A stretch of 64,000 nt of DNA, from contig OY755241.1 of assembly GCA_963576725.1 (NCBI GenBank), positions 1,550,001 to 1,614,000 of the forward strand. Reading direction: 5' to 3'. Under the pieces are notes generated by a model. It had not been told where the DNA came from. It made no database searches and saw nothing but the letters and a program-made list of their open reading frames with translations. Position 1 is the stretch's first letter. Each line of letters begins with the position of its first letter. The translations under genes were made by a program, and so were the position numbers. The stretch comes from Azorinus chamasolen (lineage: Eukaryota > Mollusca > Bivalvia > Cardiida > Solecurtidae). Positions 32,130-42,440 of this stretch are shown here, piece by piece.

Positions 32130-32885
32130 AGTTATGATACCCCCGCAAACTTGTTTGAGGGGGTATACTGGAATCACCCTGTCCGGTGGTCAGTTGGACG
32201 GTTGGTCGGTCCGTCCGCATTTGAACATGGGTAGTTGGTGTCGCAAACCCCTTCTTCAGTTTTAAAGTTATTGAGTTTATATTTGATATACATAATAACC
32301 ACGAATGGTAGATGTGCAAGACACAATTTTCATGTGTTTAGTGATGGACATTGCAGAATTATCTCCCCTTGAACTTTGAGTATTTTTTTGTCATTTTGGC
32401 ATGAAGCATGGGAAGTTGGTGTCACGAACTCCTCCTTCAGTTTGAAAGTTATTCAGTTTATATTTGGTATACATTATAAAAACCATGAATAAATAGTAGA
32501 TGTGAAAGACACAATTTTCATGTGTTTAGACATGCGCATTGCAGAATTATCTCCCCTTGAACTTTGAGTATTGTTTTGTCATTTTGGCATAAACCATGGG
32601 TAGTTGGTGTCGCGAACTCCTTCAATTTTAAAGTTATTGAACATAATACCCACAAATGGTAGATGTGCAAGACGCAATTTCCATGTACTATTTAAAAGTT
32701 TTTGAATTAATACTTGCCATACTTAATAACCACGAATAGCAGATATGCAAGATGCATTTTCATGTTCAGTTGCATGCATTATATAATTATCTCCCATTGA
32801 ACTTGAGTATTTTTGTGTTTTTGGTCCTGTTATAATGGGAAGTTCAAAGCTGCCGTGCGGGGGTATTTATCACCTTTAGTGATAG
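32130..32885 (+). repeat. Interspersed element with GGGGGTA ends
   Basis: Starts with the hairpin ACCCCCGCAAACTTGTTTGA / GGGGGTAT. About three internal units contain AGTTGGTGTCGCGAACTCCT and ATTATCTCCCCTTGAACTTT, and it closes at GTGCGGGGGTATTTATCACC. No coding capacity. Confidence 0.65.
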
Positions 32886-32889
32886 TTCT

Positions 32890-33015
32890 CGTGTCTATAT
32901 GATTTATTTTTCACTATGCATCATTCAGACTTGATTTGCCTGTTATTTTCTACACAGCAAATAACATATACACTATACTATATACAAATATATTGCACAC
33001 AGAAAATAAAATTTA
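32890..33015 (+). other. Segment homologous to the 3' flank of the right copy (block B)
   Basis: TTTTCACTATGCATCATTC, CTACACAGCAAATAACATAT and GCACACAGAAAATAAAA align with the minus strand at 54650-54750. It shows that the duplication reaches past the gap. Confidence 0.7.
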
Positions 33016-33755
33016 CCATGTACATGAAGTATTCGTGTTTGTTATTTTATTCTCATTTTATTGTTTAGAATAATCGACCATACCCAGTGCATCAGACAGC
33101 ATCTCTTCTAGTGATGCAATCCAAGGAACACCAAATCAAACGACTTTGCTGATAAGACCAAGTAATTCTATCTGCTATAAACCCAGACATACCTTTCCTC
33201 AGGTCAGCAAGTCCTGCTCTCGGTATATTATTTTCTTGTTTCGTAGTGTCAATCTCGTGTCTCAAATCCTAGAAGGCGTTTTCTAGTGCCGTGAACATGT
33301 TTGTCCATTGAGATATGTAATCCGTAGCAATCTTTATCCCTTATCCCCATGAATATTCATGTAAGAAATAATGATAATGATATTATGAATATGTATTAGA
33401 TTATTTTTTATAATGGCACAGATACACGGACATGCTTGGCAATAGTATAAACACATCTATATTATATCATAGGCAAACATACCCCTATCAGACGGCTCTT
33501 ATAGGAACGGTCTAATCTGCGTATTCTGTTTGCAATGGCTTAGAAAGGCTTATTTAAGGAGTAAAGGCTTATGACTTGATTTTTGACATTCATCCTGCAG
33601 TTGAAATGTCTGCTTAAATTGTGCCCACTGTGTTGTTGCAGATTTGTATTGCTTTTTGACCTGATACACAATTGATATTGTTAATGATTTTAATAGAACT
33701 TCTAGGTATTTAGACTTCTCTAAAACGTTCTCCAAATCTTATCATCTCTCTCTTA
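33016..33755 (+). other. Non-coding spacer
   Basis: No recognised coding sequence. A TTAA-MITE-like stretch (33340-33560) carries a palindrome with GACGGCTCTTATAGGAACGG. Confidence 0.4.
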
Positions 33756-34147
33756 AGGCGTTAATGCGACAGTGTTTCACATCCGTAATTTCATGGTGGT
33801 GTACTTTACAGTAACATTATTGGACATACTCATTTCTTCCTTTGCTAGTCAAATATGTCAAAGAATTCCTTAAAAAGGGATATGACCCGATATTATTGTA
33901 GCATTCTGCATGTCTGGTTGACGACCCTGTTACAGTTGGAAATCACGCTGCCCTCTTTTCATGTACACCGACGACAAAAACGTTTCCGGATTTTAGAGGG
34001 CGTCTTCGCAGAGTTCCTTTTAACTGAAAAGCTGCTTAAGCAAGGATATCGGTATCATAAACTAAGAAAAACATTCTCTAAATTTTACCATCGAAATCTT
34101 TCTCTTATTGGGAAATATAAGTGCAATTTTAAGGCGCTACTGCGTCA
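33756..34147 (+). pseudogene. A-family ORF relic, rearranged
   Basis: Two ORF pieces are in swapped order compared with 25893-26254: first the segment corresponding to KKGYDPVLLQH...GNHA, then LTEKLLKQGYRYHKLRKTFS and KFYHRNLSLIGKYKCNFKAL. Stops interrupt the first part. A third piece with FYRDVIYKLRKIIGRTHF-like codons is at 34760-34850. Non-functional. Confidence 0.6.
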
Positions 34148-34335
34148 TAGATTTATTTCGGTAAAAAGTGTACATAACATGGTAAAACATAATTAAGACA
34201 ACGTATGCGCTCTAGACACCAAGGATAACAAAATAAAGGAAGATATTTCCATTGTGGTCCTTGATTCTAGTGGTAATACACAGTCACGGTATCATTATAA
34301 ATAACTATCACAGGTATTATCTTAAAATATAAGTA
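34148..34335 (+). other. Segment homologous to the 3' flank of the right copy (block A)
   Basis: AGATTTATTTCGGT, ACACCAAGGATAACA, GGTCCTTGATTCTAGTGG and CAGTCACGGTATCATTATA align with the minus strand at 54790-55010. Blocks A and B are in opposite order in the two arms. Confidence 0.75.
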
Positions 34336-34933
34336 TCACAGATATATTCCTATAAACACTGATTAAGATTAAAAAAATGTCGGTTAGAAAGTGTCTATGA
34401 CCGTTTTAATTAAAACGGCAGAGTATCAGAATCATAATAAAGAATAAAGTGTAACAAACCTATCAAATTAACAAAGATAAAAAAAGCAAATTAATAAAGT
34501 GAAGCCCTGATATTCAAGAAATGCAATAAATACAGAAGTACTATCATTTTAAAGAAATATGTTGCTGAAGTTATTCTTTATCTATCAAGAATTTCTTACA
34601 TCATATCTAAATCGACTGCAAGATTTGCTAAGTATTAGAGTCTGAGAAAGACCATTCACCAAGTGATCACCTCTGAAAAGAAATGATTTCTTGCCAAAAC
34701 TGTTAACCCTAGGAATGGTATAGCGTCCGTTATCTGTAAAAGTGAAAGAAAACAACCTTTCATGTTGCCGGAATTTTATCGTGATGTGATATACAAACTT
34801 CGTAAAATTATTGGACGAACCCATTTTCTCACTTTATTCATCAAACATGCTTAAAATCATCAAAAAGGATGCTGCTTGTCTATTAGGGTGGAGGTGGAAT
34901 AAGTGTGAGGTTGGGCTCCCCTAAACCGTTAAA
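34336..34933 (+). other. AT-rich spacer with an A-family ORF fragment
   Basis: 34336-34750 is AT-rich without recognised features. 34757-34855 matches the A-family ORF, and 34885-34920 resembles A-family tail sequence (GGAATAAGTGTGAGGTTGGG). Confidence 0.4.
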
Positions 34934-36536
34934 CAAGAGGGCCAGAATGGCCCTGAAGCGCTCACCAGACAATCAGGAGAAGATTTTCAAAGTTTTCACT
35001 ATATGTTTCTATCGAAAACTTGCCTGCCCTGGGGTGTGGCTAATTTTGACCCAAGCGGCACAATTTATATAGCTTTTGTAGAGGACCTGAACATAATGCT
35101 ATGTGCAAAATTGGAAAGCTGAGAACCTTCCTGTTTCAGACGAGAAGATTTTCAAAGTTTTCACTATATGTTTCTATTGAAAACTGCCCACCCCCGGGTA
35201 AATAATTTTTGTAGAAGACCTGAACATGATGCTATGTTCAAAATATGAAAGCTCAGAACCTTCCAGTTTCAGTGAAGAAGATATTCAAAGATTTCACTAT
35301 TTGTTTCAATTGAAAACTGCCCACCCCTGGGGCGGGGCGAATTTTGACCCCAGGGGCATAATTTAAATAACTTTTGTAGAAGACCTGAACATGATGCTAT
35401 GTTCAAAATATGAAAGCTGAGAACCTTCCTGTTTCAGTGAAGAAGATATTCAAAGATTTCACTATTTGTTTCTATTGAAATAACTTTTGTAGAGGACCTG
35501 AACATGATGCTCTGTGCCAAATTTGAAAGCTAAGAGCCTCCCAGTTTCAGGAGGTTTTCAAAGAGTTCACTCTTTGTTTCTATTGAAAACTGCCCACCCC
35601 TGGGGCGGGGCCAATTTTGACCCAAGGGCCATAATTTATATAACTTTTGTAGAGGACCTGAACATGATGCTATGTGCCAAATATGAAAGCTCAGAACCTT
35701 CCAGTTTCAGTGAAGAAGATTTTCAAAGATTTCACTATTTGTTTCTATTGACAACTGCCCACCCCCTGGGGGGCAAGTTTGACCCCAGGGCAATAATTAT
35801 ATAAATTGTGTAGATGACCTGAACATGATGCTATGTTCAAAATATGAAAGCTGAGAACCTTCCAGTTTCAGTGAAGAAGATATTCAAAGATTTCACTATT
35901 TGTTTCTATTGAAAACTGCCCACCCCTGGGGCGGGGCCAATTTTGACCCCAGGGGCATAATTCATATACCTTTTGTAGAGGACCTAAACATGATGCTCTG
36001 TGCCAAATTTGAAAGCTGAGAGCCTCCCAGTTCCAGGTTTTCAAAGATTTCACTCTTTGTTTCTATTGAAAACTGCCCACCAATTTTGACCCAGGGGCCA
36101 TAATTCATATAACTTTTGTAGAGGACCTGAACATGATGCTGTGCCAAATATTAAAGCCTTCCAGTTTCAGAGAAGAATTTCAAAGATTTCACTATGTGTT
36201 TCTATTGAAAATGGCCCACCCCTGGGGCGGGGCTAATGTTGACCCCAGGGCCATAATTTATATAACTTTTGTAGAGGACCTGAACATGATGCTATGTGCC
36301 AAATATGAAAGCTGAGAACCTTCTGGTTTCAGAGGAGAAGATTTTTGAAGTTTTACTATAGGTTTCTATTGAAAACAAGGCACCCCTATAGATGATAGTA
36401 TGTGCCAAAGATGAAAGCTGAGAACCATGTAGATTCAGAGAAGATTTTTAAAGGTTCGAATTGTTGACAACGGACGACGACGGACAACGGGCGATCACAA
36501 AAGCTCACCCTGAGCACTTTGTGCTCTGGTGAGCTG
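34934..36536 (+). repeat. Pearl-like array, ~180-bp units, hairpin ends
   Basis: Left end ACAAGAGGGCCAGAATGGCC then CTGAAGCGCTCACC. About eight units follow with CACCCCTGGGGCGGGGCCAA, TTTTGACCCCAGGGGCATAA, TAGAGGACCTGAACATGATG and AAGCTGAGAACCTTCCAGTT. Right end: GACAACGGACGACGACGGAC, GAGCACTTTGTGCTCTGGTG and AGCTGAAAA. Conserved ends with a tandem core match what is described for bivalve pearl-type elements (architecture only). Confidence 0.75.
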
Positions 36537-36574
36537 AAAACTAGTGACTATTCCATCTCCCCCTACTGTTTGTT

Positions 36575-37220
36575 ATGCCCCCGGAAAGCGGTGGCATATA
36601 GGGTTGCCCTTGTCCGTACGAACGCATCTCTAGAATAATTTGTCTGGGATCTTTCTTGGAAAGTATTTGTCTATTGCACAACAAACGGAACACGCATGTT
36701 TGTGACCGTTATATCTTTGTCAAGCTTGATAGTCATGTAAATCACTTCAGTCGTTTAGGAGTTGCGACCCTTTATTTGCAAAAATTACTATAAAATATCT
36801 TGTCCGGGCTCTTTCTTGGAAAGTAGTTGTCCAATCCTCACCAAACTCTACACATGTTTGTGGCCATTACATCTTAGTCAAGTTTGATAGCCATGTAATT
36901 CGGTTTAGTCGTTGCATATTTAAGAAGCTGTTACAGACAAAATGTCTTGCGTGTCATACTCCTACACTGCTAGCACTTGCTTGAAACATTCACATGTACG
37001 TTTATTCAATTTAAGTTCTTTTGAGTAAACGGTAGGACTAATAATATCAAAGATAGGGTTATCTATGTTGAATGTGAACAATATTTCGTTCCCCCTAGTC
37101 ACTGATGCCTGTGGCAAAATTTGGTAAATTCGCGTCAGCGGTTTCAGAGATGTTTGACAATGTGGACGGACGCCGGACAGATCGCGGTCACAATAACTCA
37201 TCTTGAGTGCTAAAATGCAA
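36575..37220 (+). repeat. Interspersed element with two tandem units, then an array-type right end
   Basis: 36640-36930 repeats the 446-780 units (TCTTGTCCGGGCTCTTTCTT). 37080-37215 has ATTCGCGTCAGCGGTTTCAG, GACGGACGCCGGACAGATCG and AACTCATCTTGAGTGCTAAA, a decayed array right end. Confidence 0.55.
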
Positions 37221-37314
37221 AATATAACAAAATATTAACGAGTGGGTTGAAAGTGTTTTGAGGCCGCTTAGAGGTAAAGGTGCAACCGAGGAAGTAAAGG
37301 CATTTTCGATGAGC

Positions 37315-37830
37315 ACAGATGCATTGATATCATCAAAAGCGACAATGGAAGGGAATTTCTAAGTGCAGTGAAACAGTAATGATCAATTATATTGTGACGA
37401 TTGTTAAAGGCAGAGCGTACTACCCACAGCTGCAAGGCAAGGTAGAGCTCCAGAACCGCATCATTAGATACACATGTGAAACACTTGGAAGGAAACGGCA
37501 TGGTATGGATATGGGCAGAGGGCTTAATGTCTTATGAGCGCTATGAATTCACAGCCAAAAGGTTCTCGGATATAAGAGTCTCTTACAGGTATATTTCGCA
37601 CGAAACGAAATCACCGTAGACGGGATCAGAAGAAATGCTGCTACAGCTTTAAAACGTTGTGCACAGCGCAACCTGTCCAAACATTTTAAGAAGAATGCCT
37701 GTTCTATTTACAAGCCTGGGGATAAAGTGCTACTTAAATTTCAACTTACAAAAAAACAGAGTACCTTCGGAACACTTTGTATTGCAAGGGAAGATCTTAA
37801 CAAGAGCACAGCAAGAGGGTGCAATGCTAG
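37315..37830 (+). pseudogene. Retroviral-type integrase (rve) relic
   Basis: Frames with stops encode IIKSDNGREFLSAV (Asp of the second catalytic position, near 37345), then IVKGRAYYPQLQGKVELQNR with the catalytic Glu, then ARNEITVDGIRRNAATALKR and ACSIYKPGDKVLLKF, a C-terminal part like those of KRBA2/SCAND3-type and Ginger/Maverick-like integrases. At least two stops (37375, about 37536) and a frame change. The family choice is inference; the integrase core is clear. Confidence 0.65.
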
Positions 37831-38440
37831 TCTGTTGTCATTGTCAAGATAAACATGCATACCAAAAATGAAGGTTGTAAATGAAAAATTGAAGACGTTA
37901 TGGTCAATTTTAAGATTTCGGACGACGACGACGACGCGGGGGTTACAATAGCTCGTGATTTCTTCAAAACAGACGAACTAAAAATAAAGGTTGTAAATTA
38001 AAAATTGAAGAAGTTATGGTCAATGTTAAGACTTTTTGAGTTATCAGCGAAATTAATCTATTGTGTAAAAAACAACAAAGGGCAATAACTCAAAAAACCT
38101 GAAATCAAGAGTTATTGTTACTTTGTAGGGGCATTCTCCTCAATGAGATTTAACATCCTATGAAGTTTCATGTTGATACCTCTTATACTGTTTGAGTACT
38201 GAGCTAATTTCAATTTTGTTAAAAAAATAAAATAAAGGGCAATAATTCGAACATTTTGAAATCAAAGAGTTATCATTTTGGTATGTGTGGATAGGACCTG
38301 TCAAGATGAACATGCGTACAAATAATGAAGGTTGTAATTGAAAAATTGAAGAAGTTACGGTCAATGTTAAGATTTCGGACGACGCGGACGCCGGGGTTAC
38401 GACAATAGCTCGTGATTTCTTCGAAACAGACGAGCTAAAA
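37831..38440 (+). repeat. Tandem ~180-300-bp units with GACGACG and AGCTCGTG motifs
   Basis: Repeated ATGAAGGTTGTAA(A)TGAAA, AAGTTATGGTCAATGTTAAG, GGACGACG...GGGGTTAC and AATAGCTCGTGATTTCTTC with AAACAGACGAACTAAAA. Another array with short hairpin-like ends. Confidence 0.55.
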
Positions 38441-38649
38441 TGGGTGAAAGGTACGGGAGATACGATGTATCCTTTAACACTCCTGATATCGAGCACTTGT
38501 GCAAGTGGGTCAATTTTGAGCACAAAACCGGACAAACGAAAGAAGAAAACATTCGCCGAGAGATATCGGGTAGATTTTCTTTTGAAAACAAACAACAGCA
38601 GAAAAATAAAGAAAACGCAAGCTCAAATATTACATACACTGGACGATAA
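38440..38649 (+). other. Unrecognised 69-codon open frame
   Basis: An ATG frame with balanced composition (MGERYGRYDVSFNTPDIEHL ... GRFSFENKQQ) directly after an array end. It looks more protein-like than the surrounding repeats, but no family is recognised and no splice sites support it. It could be a transposon or domesticated fragment. Confidence 0.25.
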
Positions 38650-38662
38650 CTATGCAATTGAA

Positions 38663-39000
38663 AAATGACAATTGTGGCGGCCGTAAAAGGTCGACCTGTA
38701 CTCCATTCTTAATGTTGTTAATTTTTTCTGGTCCTTCGGGATCATTTATTTTGATGTTATTAGTTTTGAAAATTGAATACAGCTTAAGCCGGTGCCACAG
38801 GTATTGTTGAACTCAATTAAACCGAGAATTTTCTCTTTTCATATTGCTACTTTTGCTTTTGAACGATCTCCCACTTTCAGAATATATGTTCTTCACAGCA
38901 GCAGGTGTTAATTGTGTGGCAGCCGTAAAAAGTTGCCCGTGATCCATTCTCAGTGTTGTTATATTTTCTGATCATAAATTTTAATGTAATTACTTTTAAA
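38663..39000 (-). repeat. Two C-family fragments in tandem
   Basis: GTGGCGGCCGTAAAAGGTCG, GGTCCTTCGGGATCATTT and AGCTTAAGCCGGTGCC, then again from TATTGCTACTTTTGCTTTTG through TTCTCAGTGTTGTTATAT. Confidence 0.6.
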
Positions 39001-39027
39001 AGTATTACGCAAAATCAACTGATTATA

Positions 39028-39932
39028 AACCACCGATTTGGACCACAGGAATTCGGCGCATAGATCTCTGCACCCCATCCCGCCACTAACCCACCTATAT
39101 CAGCCCCAACCCCTTGACAACAAACGTGACTTTAGTGAAAATAAAATGTATGCAGATCAAACGCTGAATAATTCGCCGTGTACAGGGGGTACCACGATCA
39201 GTTGGCGTTGTTTACAAATTATGCATTTTATCTACAAACAAAACATGGCGCTACAAACGCAATCATGCATTAAATATGTATAAATAATTAGATAAAAAAT
39301 GATAAATCAATAAGTAAACTAGTGCACTCTGGATCCGAGCTTAAAAACTTCAAAAATTAGAAACCGTAACCCGTACCTTTATCCAATAGGCTACGGAACT
39401 ACACCTTATTCCTTATTATAATCTATTAACTATTGACACCCGCAATATATGCAATAATATGTTTTGTAAACAATGCAAACTGATCTCGGCATACCTGTAT
39501 CTGATGTAAAATTTCTTCATATGCAATTATGATCTAATGTTTCTATTTCAGCGACATACAAAGACTGCCAGAAATATATTTGGGCGACAGTCATCTCAGA
39601 AGTCATCGGAATTTGATACTATAACAACAGCAATTCACGCACGGCAATATCGGAGAGCTATTAATTGACTCTACAAATCAATGAAAAGGTAGTTAAAAGA
39701 CACATATAAAACGCAATCAACACCAACACACCAACAAAAAGCAAGCAACACATTCAAACAACCAAACACACAGACACGCGCACGACAAAAGCCCGAACAC
39801 AAAACAAAACACCCCCTGTACCCGGCGAATATTCAGCGTTTGATCTGCATACCTTCTATGTTCACATTTGTTGGCGGGGTGAGGTGCAGAGATCTATGCG
39901 CTGAATTCCTGTGGTATGGGTGATGGTGGTTT
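39028..39932. mobile_element. Foldback element with ~150-bp inverted arms
   Basis: Left arm AACCACCGATTTGGACCACA, AATTCGGCGCATAGATCTCT, CAGATCAAACGCTGAATAAT. The right arm gives the complements: ATTCAGCGTTTGATCTGCAT, AGAGATCTATGCGCTGAATT, CCTGTGGTATGG, GGTGGTTTT. The interior (~600 bp) has no gene I can name; 39552-39640 follows a good acceptor (TTTCTATTTCAG) but shows no known domain. TSD not resolved. Confidence 0.7.
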
Positions 39933-39934
39933 TT

Positions 39935-40894
39935 CCTGCTTGACTTTACTACTTTTTCAAACAAAAGCAAGGGTGACAAGGAGAGTACCGCCTTGAAACG
40001 GTCAGTGGCAAAACCACCACTGGGGGTTTAAACCGGTTTACGGACGTCCTAACCTCATACTTATCTCACAGGTACTCTAGCTTAACAAATAGTTTAAATA
40101 AAGGTATCTCCGCCAGACTTCCCCATAAACATAGGAGAAGGTAAACATAGGACAATATATATAGCATAGCATGACAACAACTGCGATAGTCCGTCATATA
40201 TGTACTCAATGACTTTGCTGAAGTCAGAGCAATTGCAGGGAAGCAGTTAAGGGCACGACAGAGAAAAGGCAATACATCAGTCTGGTAAGCTCATCTCGTT
40301 TCTGGATTTAAGAGTATACTGTCATAGAGTACTACATCCGACCTGTCATCGTGCAAGCAAAGAGGGAAGCGTAGCTACCAACTGTAAAAGGGGTCAATAA
40401 ACAAACATGCAGAGCGTTGCAATATAATGTTGTCATAATGGGGTAAAGTTGGCAAAACCACCACTGGGGGTTTAAACCGGTTTACGGACGTCCTAACCTC
40501 ATACTTATCTCACAGGTACTCTAGCTTAACAAATAGTTTAAATAAAGGTATCTCCGCCAGACTTCCCCACAACATAGGAGAAGGTAAACATAGGACAATA
40601 TATATAGCATAGCATGACAACAACTGCGATAGTCCGTCATATATGTACTCAATGACTTTGCTGAAGTCAGAGCAATTGCAGGGAAGCAGTTAAGGGCACG
40701 ACAGAGAAAAGGCAATACATCAGTCTGGTAAGCTCATCTCGTTTCTGGATTTAAGAGTATACTGTCATAGAGTACTACATCCGACCTGTCATCGTGCAAG
40801 CAAAGAGGGAAGCGTAGCTACCAACTGTAAAAGGGGTCAATAAACAAACATGCAGAGCGTTGCAATATAATGTTGTCATAATGGGGTAAAGTCG
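39935..40894 (+). mobile_element. B-family element with a 444-bp direct duplication
   Basis: Starts CTGCTTGACTTTACTACTTT then AAAGCAAGGGTGACAAGGAG. 40007-40450 is repeated at 40451-40894 almost exactly, both starting GGCAAAACCACCACTGGGGG and ending CATAATGGGGTAAAGT. The visible difference is in CCCCATAAACATAG versus CCCCACAACATAG. Confidence 0.8.
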
Positions 40895-40899
40895 TACAA

Positions 40900-41152
40900 C
40901 AAATCGGCATTTCAATATGATCGCAGGGCATATTGATCGCAAATAAGTTGGTCAAATCTTCAGCAACCGCGAGAGTTTCGCTCTATTCAACAGTAAGAGC
41001 ACATCTTCCATTAGTGAATTTTCTTGGGTTGTTTCTGAATATGCTCCATTTCTTTTCAATGTTCTCAGGGGCGCTGTCACAACTAGGAAAATTGAAGAAA
41101 GTATATGTATAGGCAAATCAGTAAATCTGAAACCGCGTATTGGCACGGTCTT
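40900..41152 (-). pseudogene. Possible BEL/Pao-type reverse transcriptase fragment
   Basis: The minus-strand frame has RGFRFTDLPIHILSSIFLVV, TAPLRTLKRNGAYSETTQEN and EDVLLLLNRAKLS, resembling the RFT-LPFGI-SSPF...YVD-L segment of BEL/Pao reverse transcriptases with key residues lost. In another frame, ETLAVAEDLTNLFAI-like codons follow. Judged by motif spacing only. Confidence 0.35.
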
Positions 41153-41462
41153 AGCACTTCTCTTACATGCATGCTCTTTTCTCGTTTAAAGCGGGAAACA
41201 ACTGTCACATTTGGGCTTGTGTGTAGGCTATGAAACAACACTGGCAACTATTGGTAGATTTAGAGCATCGTTTGAATGAATGAAAGAATGAATGGATAAA
41301 TGGTGTTTTACGGCCCATTGATCATTGGTTGATTCTGCTGCGTTGAAACTAAAAGCCCACAAAGATGAGATAAAGGCAATACCGCCTACACCTAAAATGA
41401 ATGACGATGCTGAGTCAGTGGTTTTGTCTTCAACAGCTCCTTTTTATTGTCGAAGAACTTAC

Positions 41463-41645
41463 AAGGCGGTACTTCCTTCTCCCCCCTATTGTATATTTGT
41501 TTTGTCTTTGTGCGTCTCTTGATGTTTTTATAGTTATGTACATTTGCTGTTTCCTTGTGTTGCAGTTCAGGCGACTGTTTGTTCTGTATTTGGTGTTTCA
41601 TGCAGGATGTGGTGTTTCCTGCATGACTCATTTTTGTACCTTTAC
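41463..41645 (+). mobile_element. A-family 3' fragment (~180 bp)
   Basis: AAGGCGGTACTTCCTTCTCC through TGCATGACTCATTTTTGTAC, with TTAC next to both junctions. The flanks are weakly protein-like (left: KAIPPTPKMNDDAESVVLSS; right: LPDDETILYSDTADQSAVLS then TAG at 41713) and may be a former exon, but no family is recognised. Confidence 0.6.
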
Positions 41646-42114
41646 AGGGCTCCCCGATGATGAAACAATCCTTTACAGTGATACTGCAGACCAGTCGGCA
41701 GTACTTTCTGATTAGTGTAATTTAGTTATAGAGGTCAAGGAGAGAAAGAAGAAACGGCAGCAGCAGAACTATAAGAAAATGGTGATGATGGCGACGATGA
41801 TGAATGCACTGGACACAACGTTCAAATGATGGACATGTCACCGATATGAGGCAGGTATAGAAAATGTCAATGACCAAATCAAGTTTTGTCAACCAAGTTT
41901 CAAAATGTGTTGGGACAACGTTGGAAAAAAGATTGTGACTCGTCATCCCACTAAAAATGTTAAGAACACTAAGAGGGTACGCCGCTAGGAATAGAGTTCC
42001 GGCAATGCATTTAGCGGGACAAGATGCCTCTACCATTAAAGCATTAGATATTCCCTTATCGGAATTTCTGCTCTGATACTTATAGTGCATGCACATACTC
42101 TTCTGTCATTAGAG

Positions 42115-42440
42115 AAGAGTATTATGTTCAATATTGGTACTTTCGATGAAGACCCTTCGTCAACCCAAGTGGCTATAGGAATATACGAAAAGTTACAAAC
42201 GTATGTTCCTGTACACAACGACAAGCCTTATCCAGTTAAAGATGACAATCACTCTGGCCTCTGCATGTACGCCCACAGAGGTTTAGTACTCTATGAAAGC
42301 GACCTCTTCAAATCAAAAACGGAAGGAGGACGTCAGATATCTGTACTATTTCATTTTTGTCGTATACTTTATTAGTTTTCTACAGTTACCCGTTTGCAGC
42401 TCAATCATCGAGTACACTAGAGATATGTGGATAGTCTGAT
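42115..42440 (+). repeat. A-family internal segment
   Basis: GGTTTAGTACTCTATGAAAG, GACGTCAGATATCTGTACTA, TTTCATTTTTGTCGTA and GCAGCTCAATCATCGAGTAC match 26250-26400. It is followed directly by the exon-like array. Confidence 0.55.

Noticed and set aside
41325..41715. Protein-coding exon around 41325-41715
   Set aside because: Flanks of the A-family insertion look slightly protein-like, but the two sides do not share a clear frame and no family is recognised.
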